Shown here: piece by piece, positions 1 through 9,012 of the stretch
How positions within the stretch are numbered: the first letter of the stretch is position 1
Layout: each line of letters begins with the position of its first letter
Source: Variovorax paradoxus
Lineage (GTDB): Bacteria > Pseudomonadota > Gammaproteobacteria > Burkholderiales > Burkholderiaceae_C
DNA: 64,000 nucleotides
Assembly: GCF_000834655.1 (NCBI RefSeq)
Contig: NZ_JXQQ01000014.1
Coordinates: forward strand, 62,001-126,000
Reading direction: 5' to 3'
Notes under the pieces: model-generated
What the model was told of the DNA's origin: nothing
Seen by the model: only the letters and a program-made list of their open reading frames with translations
Database searches by the model: none
Program-made: the position numbers and the translations under genes

Positions 1-256
1 TGCGCGAGAGCGCGAACCACGCCAGGAAGATGAAGAAGGCGAGCCACGAAAGACGCACGAAGGTCTTCCAGCGGCGGGTGGACTTCTGCTCGTTGAGCGC
101 GGAAAACGCGAGCTTTTCGAGCGTTGCGCGCTCCCAGCCGGGACGCTGTGTGGGGTCTTGAGCCATGTTCTTGGGGGTGTCTTGCCGAGGCGTGAGGGGC
201 GTTACCGGCTCAAACGGATCGAAACCCTCGGGTTCCCTGCGAGTCGGGTCGGTCAT
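1..256 (-). CDS. S49 family peptidase (SppA-like), N-terminal part only
   Basis: This is the first 85 codons of a gene that runs off the left edge. The ATG lies 3 bases beyond the stop of the Rieske gene, so the two are probably co-transcribed. The visible part has a polar, Pro-rich start (MTDPTRREPEGFDPFEP), then basic residues (STRRWKTFVR) and a hydrophobic segment (LSWLAFFIFLAWFAL) near residues 67-82. That fits a type II signal anchor. In Comamonadaceae an S49 signal-peptide peptidase commonly follows the Rieske gene downstream of rluC, and this layout is the main basis for the name. The Ser/Lys catalytic region is outside the window. No clear ribosome binding site precedes the ATG, and an internal ATG at about residue 31 (MAQDPTQRPG) is an alternative start. 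Confidence 0.6.
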   Translation of the reverse strand, partial: MTDPTRREPEGFDPFEPVTPLTPRQDTPKNMAQDPTQRPGWERATLEKLAFSALNEQKSTRRWKTFVRLSWLAFFIFLAWFALSR

Positions 257-259
257 GTG

Positions 260-628
260 TCAGAAAGTGAGAGGTTGGAGGTTCCAGTCAGTATGCCAGT
301 GCACCACGCCGTCGCGTTCGCTCAAGGCGATCTTCACGAGGCCGCCGCGGCAGGGGCCGCCGGCGCATTCGCCGGTGTCGGGCGAATAGACCGCGCCGTG
401 GGTGGCGCACAGCAGCCACTGGCCGGTGTCGTCGAAGAAGCGGTCGGGCTGGAAGTCCATTTCCATCGCCACGTGGCTGCACCGGTTGAGGTACGCATGC
501 GGCTGGCCTTCGAAGCGCACCGCGAAGGCACGGCAGGTTTCCCCGCCGTGCACGACGTCGAAGGGCACTGCGCGGCCGCCTTCAACGAGGTCCGAGGCAT
601 TGCACAGCGGGATGCGCGCTTCGCTCAT
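260..628 (-). CDS. Rieske [2Fe-2S] domain protein
   Basis: This is a single-domain Rieske ferredoxin-like protein of 122 residues. The two cluster-binding boxes are visible as CSH (in NRCSHVAMEMD) and CATHG (in LLCATHGAVYSPD), giving the C-x-H...C-x2-H ligand set of Rieske proteins. The sequence continues into GECAGGPCRGG, the typical loop after the second box. No oxygenase catalytic domain or signal peptide is present, so it is probably a cytoplasmic electron-transfer or accessory protein. An upstream ATG would add 16 residues, but the start at MSEARIPLC has an AGGA motif 8 bases ahead and is preferred. It sits 10 bases after the HAD phosphatase stop and just before the S49 peptidase, so it looks like part of an rluC-led operon. 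Its partner is unknown. Confidence 0.85.
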   Translation of the reverse strand: MSEARIPLCNASDLVEGGRAVPFDVVHGGETCRAFAVRFEGQPHAYLNRCSHVAMEMDFQPDRFFDDTGQWLLCATHGAVYSPDTGECAGGPCRGGLVKIALSERDGVVHWHTDWNLQPLTF

Positions 629-638
629 GGCGATGTCC

Positions 639-1313
639 TCAGGCGTTGTCGAGGAGCCACGTTTCCAGCACGGCAACCGAATCGGCGACGAACAGCGGCT
701 TGAACTCGTCGAAGCCCGCCGGCTCGTGCGCGCCGTAGCTCACGCCCACGCTGGCGCACCCGGCGTTCATCGCCAGCTGCAGGTCGTGCGTGGTGTCGCC
801 GATCATCAGCGTGCGCTCGGCAGGCACGTCGAGCTCTTCCATCAGCTCCAGAAGCATGCGCGGATGCGGCTTGCCGAAAGTTTCGTCGGCAGTGCGCGAG
901 GCGTCGAAGCGGTCGCGAAGGGCGACGGACTTCAGTGCCTCGTTCAGCCCGCGGCGCGACTTGCCGGTGGCCACGGCCAGCTTGTGGCCACGCGCGCGCA
1001 GGGCGTCGAGCATCTGCAGCACGCCGTCGAACAGCACCAGGTCGTCCTGGTGCTGCAGGTAGTGGTAGCGGTAGCGCGCGCCGAGCTCGGCGTACTTTTC
1101 CTTCGGCACGTCGGGCGCCGCGCGCGCGAGCGCTTCGGCCAGGCCCAGGCCGATCACCCAGGCGGCGTCGTTCTCGGTGGGCTTGGCGCCGCCCACATCG
1201 ATGACCGCGGCCTGGATGCAGCGCACGATCAGGCGCGTGGAGTCGTAGAGCGTGCCGTCCCAGTCGAAGGCGATCAGGTCGAAGCGGGGAGGTCTTGCAA
1301 GGGAATCAGTCAT
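639..1313 (-). CDS. gph: HAD-IA phosphatase, phosphoglycolate phosphatase-like
   Basis: This 224-residue protein belongs to the haloacid dehalogenase superfamily. Motif I is FDWDGTLYDS with the nucleophile Asp near residue 17. Motif II is in VATGKSRRG, the motif III Lys is in GKPHPRMLLE, and motif IV is MIGDTTHDLQLA. The helical cap between motifs I and II is that of subclass IA, as in phosphoglycolate phosphatase (2-phosphoglycolate to glycolate). The exact substrate cannot be read from the sequence. The start codon overlaps the end of rluC by 8 bases, so translation is probably coupled. The same rluC-gph arrangement is common in betaproteobacteria. The gene symbol is given by similarity and context; another small phosphorylated metabolite is possible. 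Confidence 0.82.
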   Translation of the reverse strand: MTDSLARPPRFDLIAFDWDGTLYDSTRLIVRCIQAAVIDVGGAKPTENDAAWVIGLGLAEALARAAPDVPKEKYAELGARYRYHYLQHQDDLVLFDGVLQMLDALRARGHKLAVATGKSRRGLNEALKSVALRDRFDASRTADETFGKPHPRMLLELMEELDVPAERTLMIGDTTHDLQLAMNAGCASVGVSYGAHEPAGFDEFKPLFVADSVAVLETWLLDNA

Positions 1314-2403
1314 GGGCCGTGGGAGTGGGGTGTTGGGCCAGCGCCTGGAGCGCGGCAGGTGGCATCAGCGCGTGCAGTTCGGGCGGCAGGTCGGCCTGCA
1401 GCGCAATGCGCTCGCCGCCCGCCGGGTGGTTGAACTGCAATCGCCACGCATGAAGAAACATGCGCTTCAGGCCGAGCTTCTGCAACGCGCGCTGGCGTTC
1501 GAAGTCGCCGTATTTGTCGTCGCCCGCGATCGCATGGCCGGCCGACGCCAGGTGCACGCGGATCTGGTGGGTGCGTCCAGTCTTGATGGTCACCGCCAGC
1601 AATGACAGCGGCGTGGCGTCGCCCGGCAGCGTGAGCCGCGCGAGCACGCGAACCAGCGTCACGGCGCGCATCGCGTCCGGATGGTCCTTGGCGACCACGC
1701 GCACCCGGCGTTCGCCGGCACCGGCGCCGGAACCGTCGGGCAGCAAATACTTGGCGAGTGGCGCATCGAGCACCTTCTTGTTGGCGGGCCATTCGCCCTC
1801 GACCAGCGCGAGATAGGTCTTGCCGGTTTCCCGCTCGCGGAACTGGTCCTGCAACGCGACCAGAGCACTGCGCTTCTTGGCAACCAGCAGGATGCCGGAG
1901 GTCTCGCGGTCCAGCCGGTGGACGAGTTCCAGGAATTTGGCACCCGGGCGCGCCGTGCGCAGCTGCTCGATCACGCCGAAACTCACGCCGCTTCCGCCAT
2001 GAACCGCCACGCCGGCGGGCTTGTCGATGGCCAGCACCGCATCGTCTTCGAGCAGCACGGGGAATTCGCGCGCTGGCGCGGGGGGCGTGGCGCCCTCTTC
2101 AGCGCGGGGCGAAATCCGCACCGGAGGCAGCCTCAGCACGTCGCCGACCTCGATGCGGGTCTCGGCCTGGACACGCCCCTTGTTGATGCGCACCTCGCCC
2201 GACCGGATGATCCGATAGACGTGCGTCTTGGGCACGCCTTTCAGATGGCGGAAAAGAAAGTTGTCGAGGCGTTGCCCCGCGGACTCCGCGTCGACGGTGA
2301 TGAATTTGATGGCCCCGTGCGCGCCAGCCTCGGCCCCGGCATTTCGATCTGCGGGATTTGGAGCGGTCTCGGGGCTTTGCTTCGCACCTATAATGTTTTT
2401 CAC
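1306..2403 (-). CDS. rluC: 23S rRNA pseudouridine synthase RluC
   Basis: This is an RluA-family pseudouridine synthase of 365 residues. In E. coli RluC modifies positions 955, 2504 and 2580 of 23S rRNA. The N-terminal S4 RNA-binding domain is visible (AGQRLDNFLFRHLKGVPKTHVYRIIRSGEVRINKGR cut into its S4 signature, residues about 44-80). The catalytic motif HRLDRETSG is near residue 164 and contains the essential Asp. The typical GRTHQIRVHL element comes later, near residue 277. The longest reading frame begins with GTG, gives about 40 extra residues ahead of the S4 domain, and has no obvious ribosome binding site, so the true start may be downstream. The gene is divergent from rne, as in E. 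coli. Confidence 0.92.
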   Translation of the reverse strand: MKNIIGAKQSPETAPNPADRNAGAEAGAHGAIKFITVDAESAGQRLDNFLFRHLKGVPKTHVYRIIRSGEVRINKGRVQAETRIEVGDVLRLPPVRISPRAEEGATPPAPAREFPVLLEDDAVLAIDKPAGVAVHGGSGVSFGVIEQLRTARPGAKFLELVHRLDRETSGILLVAKKRSALVALQDQFRERETGKTYLALVEGEWPANKKVLDAPLAKYLLPDGSGAGAGERRVRVVAKDHPDAMRAVTLVRVLARLTLPGDATPLSLLAVTIKTGRTHQIRVHLASAGHAIAGDDKYGDFERQRALQKLGLKRMFLHAWRLQFNHPAGGERIALQADLPPELHALMPPAALQALAQHPTPTAHD

Positions 2404-2951
2404 CAGCGCGGTCGTGTAAGTGCTTGATTAGACAGAAGTTTAGAGCACTGACGACCATGCTGTGAGGTCGATGCCGCTTTGGCGCCGAGCTGCAAACCCC
2501 GCGCAATTGCGCAAAGTGGCAGGCCCGGCACCCAAGTCAAGCCGACACCCACGAAACACCGATACGGAATACCCAGCCTGCAGCTTCCAAGCTGCCGGCG
2601 GATCGAAGCGAGTCCCTTGTTGTGTTGATGCTGCTGATTCAAATATGCCTTCGCTGGCCGACCTGGCTTCTGCCAGCGGCCTCCGGCATTGGATCTTTTG
2701 CAGTGCGCGCCCCCCTTGCGCAACCGGCGATCGAAAAGATCGCCACTCAACACCGAATCTGGCTCGCGCCCATCCACGCGCCCCCACCCCGGCTGTCTTC
2801 TTGAGCTGACGCTCGAGAGGCCTGCTCGCGCCTGGCGCGGCAGTCACAGCATCCGGGGCCAAGCGGCAATTCCCTGGTTTCGCGGGCGTCGTCCGTGCAT
2901 CGTTGGCCCGTCATGGGCTGCAGAGAACGATACATATAAGGACAACGCATC
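2389..2951 (+). promoter_or_regulatory. Probable promoter and long 5' leader of rne
   Basis: No convincing gene lies between the rluC start and the rne start (about 550 bases). The open frames here have poor codon use and no ribosome binding sites. A perfect TATAAT lies at 2389-2394 on the plus strand, overlapping the first codons of rluC, but no good -35 was found at the usual distance. If used, it would give rne a leader of about 550 nt. E. coli rne also has a long leader, through which RNase E autoregulates. The rne ribosome binding site is AAGGA at about 2938-2942, ten bases before the ATG. The promoter and the regulatory role are inference. Confidence 0.45.
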
Positions 2952-5900
2952 ATGAAGCGGATGCTGATCAATGCCACGCAAGCCGAAGAACGGCGCCTGG
3001 CCATCGTCGACGGGCAAAAGCTCCTCGACTACGAAATCGAGATCGAAGGGCGCGAACAGCGCAAGGGCAACATCTACAAGGCGGTCGTGACCCGCGTGGA
3101 GCCGTCGCTCGAAGCCTGTTTCGTCGACTACGGCGAAGACCGCCACGGCTTCCTGCCGTTCAAGGAAATCTCCAAGCAGTACTTCGCCGAAGGCGTGTCG
3201 GCCAGCCAGGCCCGCATCCAGGACGCGATCCGCGAAGGCCAGGAACTCACCGTCCAGGTCGAAAAGGAAGAACGCGGGAACAAGGGCGCAGCCCTTACCA
3301 CCTTCATCTCGCTGGCCGGCCGCTATGTCGTGCTGATGCCCAACAACCCCCGTGGCGGTGGCGTTTCGCGCCGCATCGAGGGCGACGACCGCGCCGAGCT
3401 CAAGGAGGCGATGGACCAGCTCGAGTACCCCAAGGGCATGAGCATCATCGCGCGCACCGCCGGCATCGGCCGCTCGGCGCCCGAACTCCAGTGGGACCTG
3501 AACTACCTGCTCAAGCTGTGGAGCGCCATCGACGGCGCGGCCAAGGGCGGCAAGGGCGCCTTCCTGATCTACCAGGAATCCTCGCTCGTGATCCGCGCGA
3601 TCCGTGATTACTTCAATCACGACATCGGCGACATCCTGATCGACACCGACGACATCTACGACCAGGCGCAGCAGTTCATGGCGCACGTCATGCCCGAGCA
3701 TGCCGCCCGCGTGAAGCGCTACCGCGACGACGCGGCCCTGTTCAGCCGCTTCCAGATCGAGCACCAGATCGAATCGGCCTACGCCCGCACCGTGCAGCTG
3801 CCCTCGGGCGGCGCCATCGTGATCGACCACACCGAGGCGCTGGTCTCGGTCGACGTGAACTCGGCCCGCGCCATCAAGGGCGGCGACATCGAAGAAACCG
3901 CCACACGCACCAACCTCGAAGCCGCCGACGAAGTGGCCCGCCAGATGCGCCTGCGCGACCTGGGCGGCCTGATCGTCATCGACTTCATCGACATGGACGA
4001 GTCGAAGAACCGCCGCGAAGTCGAAAGCCGCCTGCGCGACGCGCTGCGCCAGGACCGCGCCCGCGTGCAGTTCGGCTCGATCAGCAAGTTCGGCCTGATG
4101 GAAATGAGCCGCCAGCGCCTCAAGCCGGCGCTCAGCGAAGGTTCCTCGATCCCCTGCCCCCGCTGCGGCGGCTCGGGCCACATCCGCGACACCGAATCGA
4201 GCGCGTTGCAGATCCTGCGCATCATTCAGGAAGAGTGCCTGAAGGACAACACGGCCGCCGTGCACGTCCAGGTGCCGGTCGAGGTGGCGTCGTTCCTCTT
4301 GAACGAAAAGCGCCCAGAAATCGCCAAGATCGAACTCAAGCAGCGCGTCACCGTGCTGATGGTGCCCAACAAGACGCTCGAAACGCCGAACTACAAGCTT
4401 GAGCGCCTGAAGCACGACGACCCGCGTCTCGACCACATCGAAGCCAGCTACAAGATGGCCGACGAGATCGAAGACCCGACGGCCGTCACGCGCCGCTCGC
4501 AGGAACCGACCAACAAGCAGACACCGGTCATCAAGGGCGTGCTGCCCGACGCGCCCGCGCCGGTCGTTCCGCCCAAGCCCGAAGCGGTGCGCGCGCCTGT
4601 CGCCGCACCCGCACCGGTCGCTCCGCCCGTCGTGAGCGCACCGGTTCCGGCGCAGACTGGTTTCTTCGGCTGGATCAAGAGCCTGTTCGGCGGCTCGCCA
4701 GCAGAAGCTCCGGCGCCCGCACCGGCCGTGATTCCGGTCGAGGCACCGAAGCCCCGCCGCGATGGCCGTCCGGGCCGCGATGGCGAAGCCCGCGGCGGCG
4801 CACGTGACGGCGAACAACGCCGTGGCGGCCGCGGTGAAGCCCGAGGCGAAGGCGGCGAACGCCGCGGCGGTGGTCGTGACGGCGAACGCCGTGGCGGCCG
4901 CGGCGGCGAACGTCGCGAAGGTGGTCGCGGCGAAGGACGCGGCGGCGAAGGACGCGAAGGCCGCAGCAGCGAACTGCGCAACGACGCAGCCGCAGGCCAG
5001 CCGCGCGAACAACGTGAACAACGCGAGCCCCGCGAGCAGCGTGAACCCCGCGAGGCACGCGCCCCGCGCGACGGCGAACAACGCCGTGGCGGTCGCGGCG
5101 AGCGCCGCGAAGGCGAAGGCCGCAATGCACCGGCCGAGGCACTGGTCGACGGCAACGTCGCCCTCGAAGCCCAGCAACAGGCGCCCGGCGCCGACGAGGG
5201 CAACGCAGCGGAACGCGCACCACGCGCCCGCGGCGAGCGTCGTGAACGCGGCGAGCGCGGTGACCGTGCCGAACGCGGCGAGCGCAGCAACGACCGTGGC
5301 GGCGATCGCAACGGCGACGCACAACCGCGCGGCGAAGCCGTCGCCGGTGAAGGCGCACCGCAAGGCGAACGCCAGCCCCGCAGCGGCCGCGACGAACAAC
5401 GCGCCCCGCGCGGTGAACGTGGTGGCGAACGAGGCGAACGCAACGACGGCCGCCGCGAGCGCCGCAGCGACGCACCGCCTGCCGAAGGCGAAGTGCGCGT
5501 GGCCGAAGTGGCATCCGCCGATGGCGAACAAGCCAGCGACAACACCGGCAGCGACCAGGCACCGCGCCGCGAAGGCCGCGAGGGCGAAGAGCGCCGCGGC
5601 CGTTCGCGCGACCGCTACGGCCGCGACCGCCGTGAACGCGGCCCGCGTGACGAGAGCGAAGCCAGCGCAGCCGATGCAGCGGCCGTGGAAGCCACCGGCG
5701 AGTCGTACGAAGCGCCGGTCGCCCGTCAGCAGCCGCTGTCGCTGGCGTCGGAACCCGTCGCCGAACGCCAGGTGAACGAAGTCGCCGCGGCCCCTGAGGT
5801 GCGCGAGGCCGCACCGCAGCAGCAGCCGCGCTTCGAGCGCCCTGCGCCCGCGCCGGTCGCAGCGCCCATCGTGGTCGAGAGCCCCAAGGCAGCGCCTGCT

Positions 5901-6206
5901 GCCGCCAACGGCAACGGCCGCGCACTGCCCAAGGTGCAGCCCTTCGAACTGCCGCTGAACGAACTCGCGCAGATCGCCGAGAGCTCGGGCCTGGAGTGGG
6001 TCAACTCGGATGCCGACCGCATCGCGCAAGCGCGCGCCGCGATGGCCGCCGAGCCGAAGCCGGTGCACGTGCCGCGCGAACGCCCGCCGGTGATCGTGCT
6101 GGACGAAGGCCCGCTGGTGCTGGTCGAAACCCGCCGCGACCTGGGCTCGATGTCGCTGCCGTTCGAAAAGACGGCTGCCGACGCGCAAGCGCCCGGCACG
6201 CACTGA
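2952..6206 (+). CDS. rne: Ribonuclease E
   Basis: Endoribonuclease E, 1084 residues, processes rRNA and tRNA and initiates mRNA decay, scaffolding the degradosome at the inner membrane. The N-terminal half is well conserved. It has the S1 region ([23 protein letters not shown] spread over residues about 37-60), the DNase-I-like catalytic region with the metal-binding Asp pair (in [10 protein letters not shown] and in VIDFIDMD), and the zinc-link CPRCGGSG near residue 402. The C-terminal half is low complexity. Residues about 590-950 consist of Arg-, Gly- and Glu-rich runs ([12 protein letters not shown]), consistent with a disordered RNA-binding scaffold. A conserved-looking tail ([21 protein letters not shown]) closes the protein. 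The gene stands alone, divergent from rluC, and ends at a strong terminator. The Arg/Gly-rich part leaves long open frames on the other strand, which are composition artefacts. Confidence 0.97.
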   Translation: MKRMLINATQAEERRLAIVDGQKLLDYEIEIEGREQRKGNIYKAVVTRVEPSLEACFVDYGEDRHGFLPFKEISKQYFAEGVSASQARIQDAIREGQELTVQVEKEERGNKGAALTTFISLAGRYVVLMPNNPRGGGVSRRIEGDDRAELKEAMDQLEYPKGMSIIARTAGIGRSAPELQWDLNYLLKLWSAIDGAAKGGKGAFLIYQESSLVIRAIRDYFNHDIGDILIDTDDIYDQAQQFMAHVMPEHAARVKRYRDDAALFSRFQIEHQIESAYARTVQLPSGGAIVIDHTEALVSVDVNSARAIKGGDIEETATRTNLEAADEVARQMRLRDLGGLIVIDFIDMDESKNRREVESRLRDALRQDRARVQFGSISKFGLMEMSRQRLKPALSEGSSIPCPRCGGSGHIRDTESSALQILRIIQEECLKDNTAAVHVQVPVEVASFLLNEKRPEIAKIELKQRVTVLMVPNKTLETPNYKLERLKHDDPRLDHIEASYKMADEIEDPTAVTRRSQEPTNKQTPVIKGVLPDAPAPVVPPKPEAVRAPVAAPAPVAPPVVSAPVPAQTGFFGWIKSLFGGSPAEAPAPAPAVIPVEAPKPRRDGRPGRDGEARGGARDGEQRRGGRGEARGEGGERRGGGRDGERRGGRGGERREGGRGEGRGGEGREGRSSELRNDAAAGQPREQREQREPREQREPREARAPRDGEQRRGGRGERREGEGRNAPAEALVDGNVALEAQQQAPGADEGNAAERAPRARGERRERGERGDRAERGERSNDRGGDRNGDAQPRGEAVAGEGAPQGERQPRSGRDEQRAPRGERGGERGERNDGRRERRSDAPPAEGEVRVAEVASADGEQASDNTGSDQAPRREGREGEERRGRSRDRYGRDRRERGPRDESEASAADAAAVEATGESYEAPVARQQPLSLASEPVAERQVNEVAAAPEVREAAPQQQPRFERPAPAPVAAPIVVESPKAAPAAANGNGRALPKVQPFELPLNELAQIAESSGLEWVNSDADRIAQARAAMAAEPKPVHVPRERPPVIVLDEGPLVLVETRRDLGSMSLPFEKTAADAQAPGTH

Positions 6207-6224
6207 GCACCGAGCTCGCAAATG

Positions 6225-6253
6225 AAAAACGGCGCCTCTGGCGCCGTTTTTTT
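6225..6253 (+). terminator. Rho-independent terminator of rne
   Basis: A near-perfect hairpin (ACGGCGCC, loop TCT, GGCGCCGT) is flanked by AAAAA on the left and seven T residues on the right. It lies 19 bases after the rne stop. Because of the A and T flanks it could act in both directions, also stopping transcripts that approach from the right. Confidence 0.93.
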
Positions 6254-6285
6254 ATGCCTGCGCGCTTGCTGGAAGGTCTGCCGTC

Positions 6286-6447
6286 TCAAGGGTCATCTGC
6301 CCGAAGCGGCAGGCGCATGGCGCCTTGCCGCCCTCGCTCCAGATCAGCGCGAATCGATGCTCGGCAGCCGCCGTGGACGATCTTGACGCCCGGATCGACC
6401 TCTTCTAGCGGCTTCAGGCTGGTGATGCTCACTGGCGGCATCGGCAT
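6286..6447 (-). CDS. Possible small ORF or gene remnant of unknown function
   Basis: This frame encodes 53 residues starting MPMPPVSITSLKPLEEVDPG and is open for about 19 codons further upstream (with ETTKLIAVSTQ). It looks more protein-like than the other frames of the 272-base gap between the rne terminator and hemY. I do not recognise it. No clear ribosome binding site is seen, and the last 20 residues become Arg-rich and random in character. It may be the decayed end of a former gene or a chance frame. It does not overlap hemY. Confidence 0.2.
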   Translation of the reverse strand: MPMPPVSITSLKPLEEVDPGVKIVHGGCRASIRADLERGRQGAMRLPLRADDP

Positions 6448-6525
6448 TTGGGTGCTGACGGCGATCAGCTTCGTGGTCTCGGCAGCCGCATGCCGTCGGT
6501 GCAGCCTTCGGGCGCTGGCCCCTGA

Positions 6526-7809
6526 TCAGGTGCTGGGCGCCTGCGCCGCGCGTTTCCAGGCGGCCGCGGCCTGCTCCGCATCCTCGCGCGCTTCGGCCAG
6601 CTCGGCCAATGCGAGCCAGGCGCGGCGATAGAGCTCGCCGTCCTGCAACGCGAGCCCGGCCTGCGTGAGCAGTTGCTGGGCCTTGCCCCAAAGCTGGCGC
6701 TTCATGCAGGCCATGCCGGCGAGGTACTGCAGGTTCGCATCGCGCGGGTTGTTGCGCTGGGCGCTTTCGATGCGGGCCAGCCATTCGGCATCCACCGAGT
6801 CGAGCCCCGCCTCGAGCGCGCGCGCCAGCTTGACGCGCAGCGCATCGCCAAGGCCGCGGGGGTTGGCCACCATGCGCTCCCAAGCGGGCAGCAGCCAGCC
6901 GCGCGCGAGCGCCAGGTCGCCATGCAGCACCACCATGCGTTGAGCCCCGTGGATCGCGACCTCGGGCATTTCGCGTTCGCTGCTGTCCAGTTCGGACCAG
7001 GCGCGCATCAGTTGCGCCGGGTCGTGCGCACCCGAGAGCAGTTCGGTCGCGAGGCCGCGCACGATGCTCTGCGCCGCCGCATCCGAGAAGGCCCGGTGCT
7101 TGGCCAGCAGGCGGGCGGTTTCGAGGGCTTCGAGCGTGCGCCGGTCTTGCCGCGCCGCCTTGAGGCGAAGGCGCAGGGCCAGCGTACGCCGCTGCGCGCC
7201 TTGCGGAAGTTCTTCGAGGCGAGCGAGCGCCGCGGCTGCATCGCGGTCTTCGAGCGCCCAGCGCGCGGCGCGCAGTTGCACGCCTTCGCGCGTCTCGGGG
7301 CTCGCGAGCACCGTGCGGTCGGCGCTCTCGTTGAGCGCCTGCTGCAGATGCGCATCGCGCGCCGGCTTGTCCTGCAGGGCCTGCGCGCTCTCGGCCGCCA
7401 GCAGGTGCGACAGCACGCGCACCTGCTGCGCCTGCGGCAGGTTGGCATCGAGCGCGGCGAGGGTCTTCTCCTGCACCAGCGCGGCCTGCGCGGCCTTGCG
7501 TGCGCGCGAGAAGCGGCCGGCGATCAGCTGCACCATTGCATCGAGCAACGCGGCGTGCAGCGTGCGTTCTTTCTGCTGGAGGCGCCACTGGCGCGCCTGC
7601 GTCGGCAGCGAGAACAGCGCGGCCAGCGCGCGCAACGCGACGTGCAGCAGCACGAAGGTCGCCAGCAGGATCACGAGCACAAGATTCAGCGACAGGTCGA
7701 CCCGCCACGGCGGCCAGAACACCGTGATCGTGCCCTGGTTGTTGCCCGCGAAAAGAGCCACCGCCGCGGCGACGGCGAACAGCGCGAGGAGCCAGATTGC
7801 AGCGCGCAT
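6526..7809 (-). CDS. hemY: Haem biosynthesis protein HemY
   Basis: This 427-residue inner-membrane protein belongs to the proteobacterial HemY family. It is unrelated to the Bacillus protoporphyrinogen oxidase that shares the name. Two membrane segments are at residues about 4-21 (WLLALFAVAAAVALFAG) and 42-65 (LNLVLVILLATFVLLHVALRAL), separated by the characteristic FWPPWRVDLS loop. The rest is an Ala/Leu/Arg-rich helical region that folds as TPR-like repeats in this family and faces the periplasm. The family's role in late haem synthesis is accepted from operon context rather than from a known reaction. It is the last gene of hemC-hemD-hemX-hemY. A gap of 102 bases separates it from hemX, filled by an inverted-repeat element. 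Confidence 0.93.
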   Translation of the reverse strand: MRAAIWLLALFAVAAAVALFAGNNQGTITVFWPPWRVDLSLNLVLVILLATFVLLHVALRALAALFSLPTQARQWRLQQKERTLHAALLDAMVQLIAGRFSRARKAAQAALVQEKTLAALDANLPQAQQVRVLSHLLAAESAQALQDKPARDAHLQQALNESADRTVLASPETREGVQLRAARWALEDRDAAAALARLEELPQGAQRRTLALRLRLKAARQDRRTLEALETARLLAKHRAFSDAAAQSIVRGLATELLSGAHDPAQLMRAWSELDSSEREMPEVAIHGAQRMVVLHGDLALARGWLLPAWERMVANPRGLGDALRVKLARALEAGLDSVDAEWLARIESAQRNNPRDANLQYLAGMACMKRQLWGKAQQLLTQAGLALQDGELYRRAWLALAELAEAREDAEQAAAAWKRAAQAPST

Positions 7810-7848
7810 GTCAGCGACCGCCGCCGGGCCGCCCCAAGGCGGGTCGAG

Positions 7849-7905
7849 CCTCCCGCTCGGGGGGTGGCGAACTGCACGGAGCGAAGCGAGTGAAAAGCCG
7901 GGAGG
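7849..7905. repeat. GC-rich inverted-repeat element between hemX and hemY
   Basis: The gap between the hemX stop and the hemY start carries arms CCTCCCG (7849-7855) and CGGGAGG (7899-7905) enclosing CACGGAGCGAAGCGAGTG. The motif resembles short interspersed intergenic elements I associate from memory with Comamonadaceae genomes. Only one copy was noticed in this window, so the call as a repeat family is inference. On the hem transcript it could form a hairpin that affects mRNA processing between hemX and hemY. Confidence 0.35.
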
Positions 7906-7911
7906 TCATCA

Positions 7912-9012
7912 TCAGCGCCCTGCGGCCGCGGTGGCCAGTGCTGCGAGCGTGTCGTCGACGCGTGCCGGCTCGGTGGTCTTCACCTGCGCCTGCAATTGCT
8001 GCAGCAGCGTGGCCGCTGCCTGCGTGCGGCGCGACGCGGGATCGAAATAACGATTGAGCGATGCGGTCACCTGGGCCAGTTCGGCGCGCGTGGCCTCGAC
8101 CTGGCGCGACAGCAGCGAAAGGCGCGCATTGAGCAGCTTGAGCTTCAGATTCTCGCGCAGGAAGTAGGTCTGCTCGGGCGCCAGCAGGATGGCCTCGGGG
8201 CTCTGGATGCGCCCCACGCGCACCAGCGAGCGGGCTTCGCCGCGCACCGTGAGCAGCACACGCCGCCACCACGGCGCATCGGCCGGGATCGGTTCCGGCT
8301 GCCAGGCGTTGACGCCCGTGCCGCGCACCGCCACCGCGTTGATCGCAGGCAGGTCGTCCACGTTGCGCATCAGCTCGTCGAGTTTTTGCAATGCCTCGGC
8401 GCTGTCGACGCTGGAGTTGGTGCGCAGGCGATCGGCGTCGCGCTGCATGGCGCGCTGCAGCGGTGCGAGCCGCGGCTGCGCGGCGCGCGAGATGCGCAGG
8501 TCGCCGGCCTTCAGCGCGGCCAGCAGGGGTTCGACGTTGCCGGTGACCTGGGCCTGCTGCAGGGCGAGGCGCACGGCCGATTCGATGTCGACCACGAGGT
8601 TCTCGTCGCGCGAACGCGAGAGGCTCTGCATCAGCTCTTCGAGCTGCGAGCGCTGCAGCGCGACTTCGGCCACGCGGGTTTCGATGAGGGCCACGCGGGC
8701 CGCGGCATCGCGCACCGTGTCGCTGGCCTGGCGCGCCAGCGTGCGCGCTTCCATCGACTGGGCGGTGGCGTCGGCGCTCTGGCGCGCGAGCTGCTCCTTC
8801 ATGCCGCCGACCTTGTTCCACAGCGTGATGGTCATCACCAGCGCGGCCAGCGCCACCAGGGCGACGAGGCCGAAGCCGATGCGGGACAGCAAGGTGGCCG
8901 CGGCGGCCATGGCGGCGGGCGTCTGGTGCGGCGCCAGCGTGGCGGGCACCGGCGCCGTTGCGGCAGCGGGAGAAGAAGGAGAAAGGTCGTCTGACGGGGA
9001 CGCGGCGCTCAT
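7912..9012 (-). CDS. hemX: HemX family protein (annotated as uroporphyrinogen-III C-methyltransferase-like)
   Basis: This 366-residue protein has the HemX layout: a low-complexity Ala/Pro/Ser-rich cytoplasmic start (residues 1-42), one membrane segment (IGFGLVALVALAALVMTITLW, about 45-66), then a long helical, coiled-coil-prone periplasmic domain. That domain includes the characteristic WWRRVLLTVRGEARSLVRV and YFLRENLKLKLLNARLSLL regions (about 250-310). HemX sits between hemD and hemY in E. coli and Pseudomonas. The methyltransferase name attached to the family is historical, and no SAM-binding motif is visible here. The start ATG overlaps the hemD stop as ATGA, so translation is coupled to hemD. 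The preceding frame is open for 243 further codons, but that stretch is a shadow of hemD. Confidence 0.9.
   Translation of the reverse strand: MSAASPSDDLSPSSPAAATAPVPATLAPHQTPAAMAAAATLLSRIGFGLVALVALAALVMTITLWNKVGGMKEQLARQSADATAQSMEARTLARQASDTVRDAAARVALIETRVAEVALQRSQLEELMQSLSRSRDENLVVDIESAVRLALQQAQVTGNVEPLLAALKAGDLRISRAAQPRLAPLQRAMQRDADRLRTNSSVDSAEALQKLDELMRNVDDLPAINAVAVRGTGVNAWQPEPIPADAPWWRRVLLTVRGEARSLVRVGRIQSPEAILLAPEQTYFLRENLKLKLLNARLSLLSRQVEATRAELAQVTASLNRYFDPASRRTQAAATLLQQLQAQVKTTEPARVDDTLAALATAAAGR

Noticed and set aside
2440..2862. Open frames on both strands in the rne leader
   Set aside because: They have no ribosome binding sites, mixed codon use and no domain; the region is better explained as leader RNA.
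2844..6221. An 1125-codon open frame on the minus strand across the whole rne gene
   Set aside because: It mirrors the GC-rich codon pattern of rne, is extremely Ala/Arg/Phe-rich and has no recognisable domain. It is a composition shadow.
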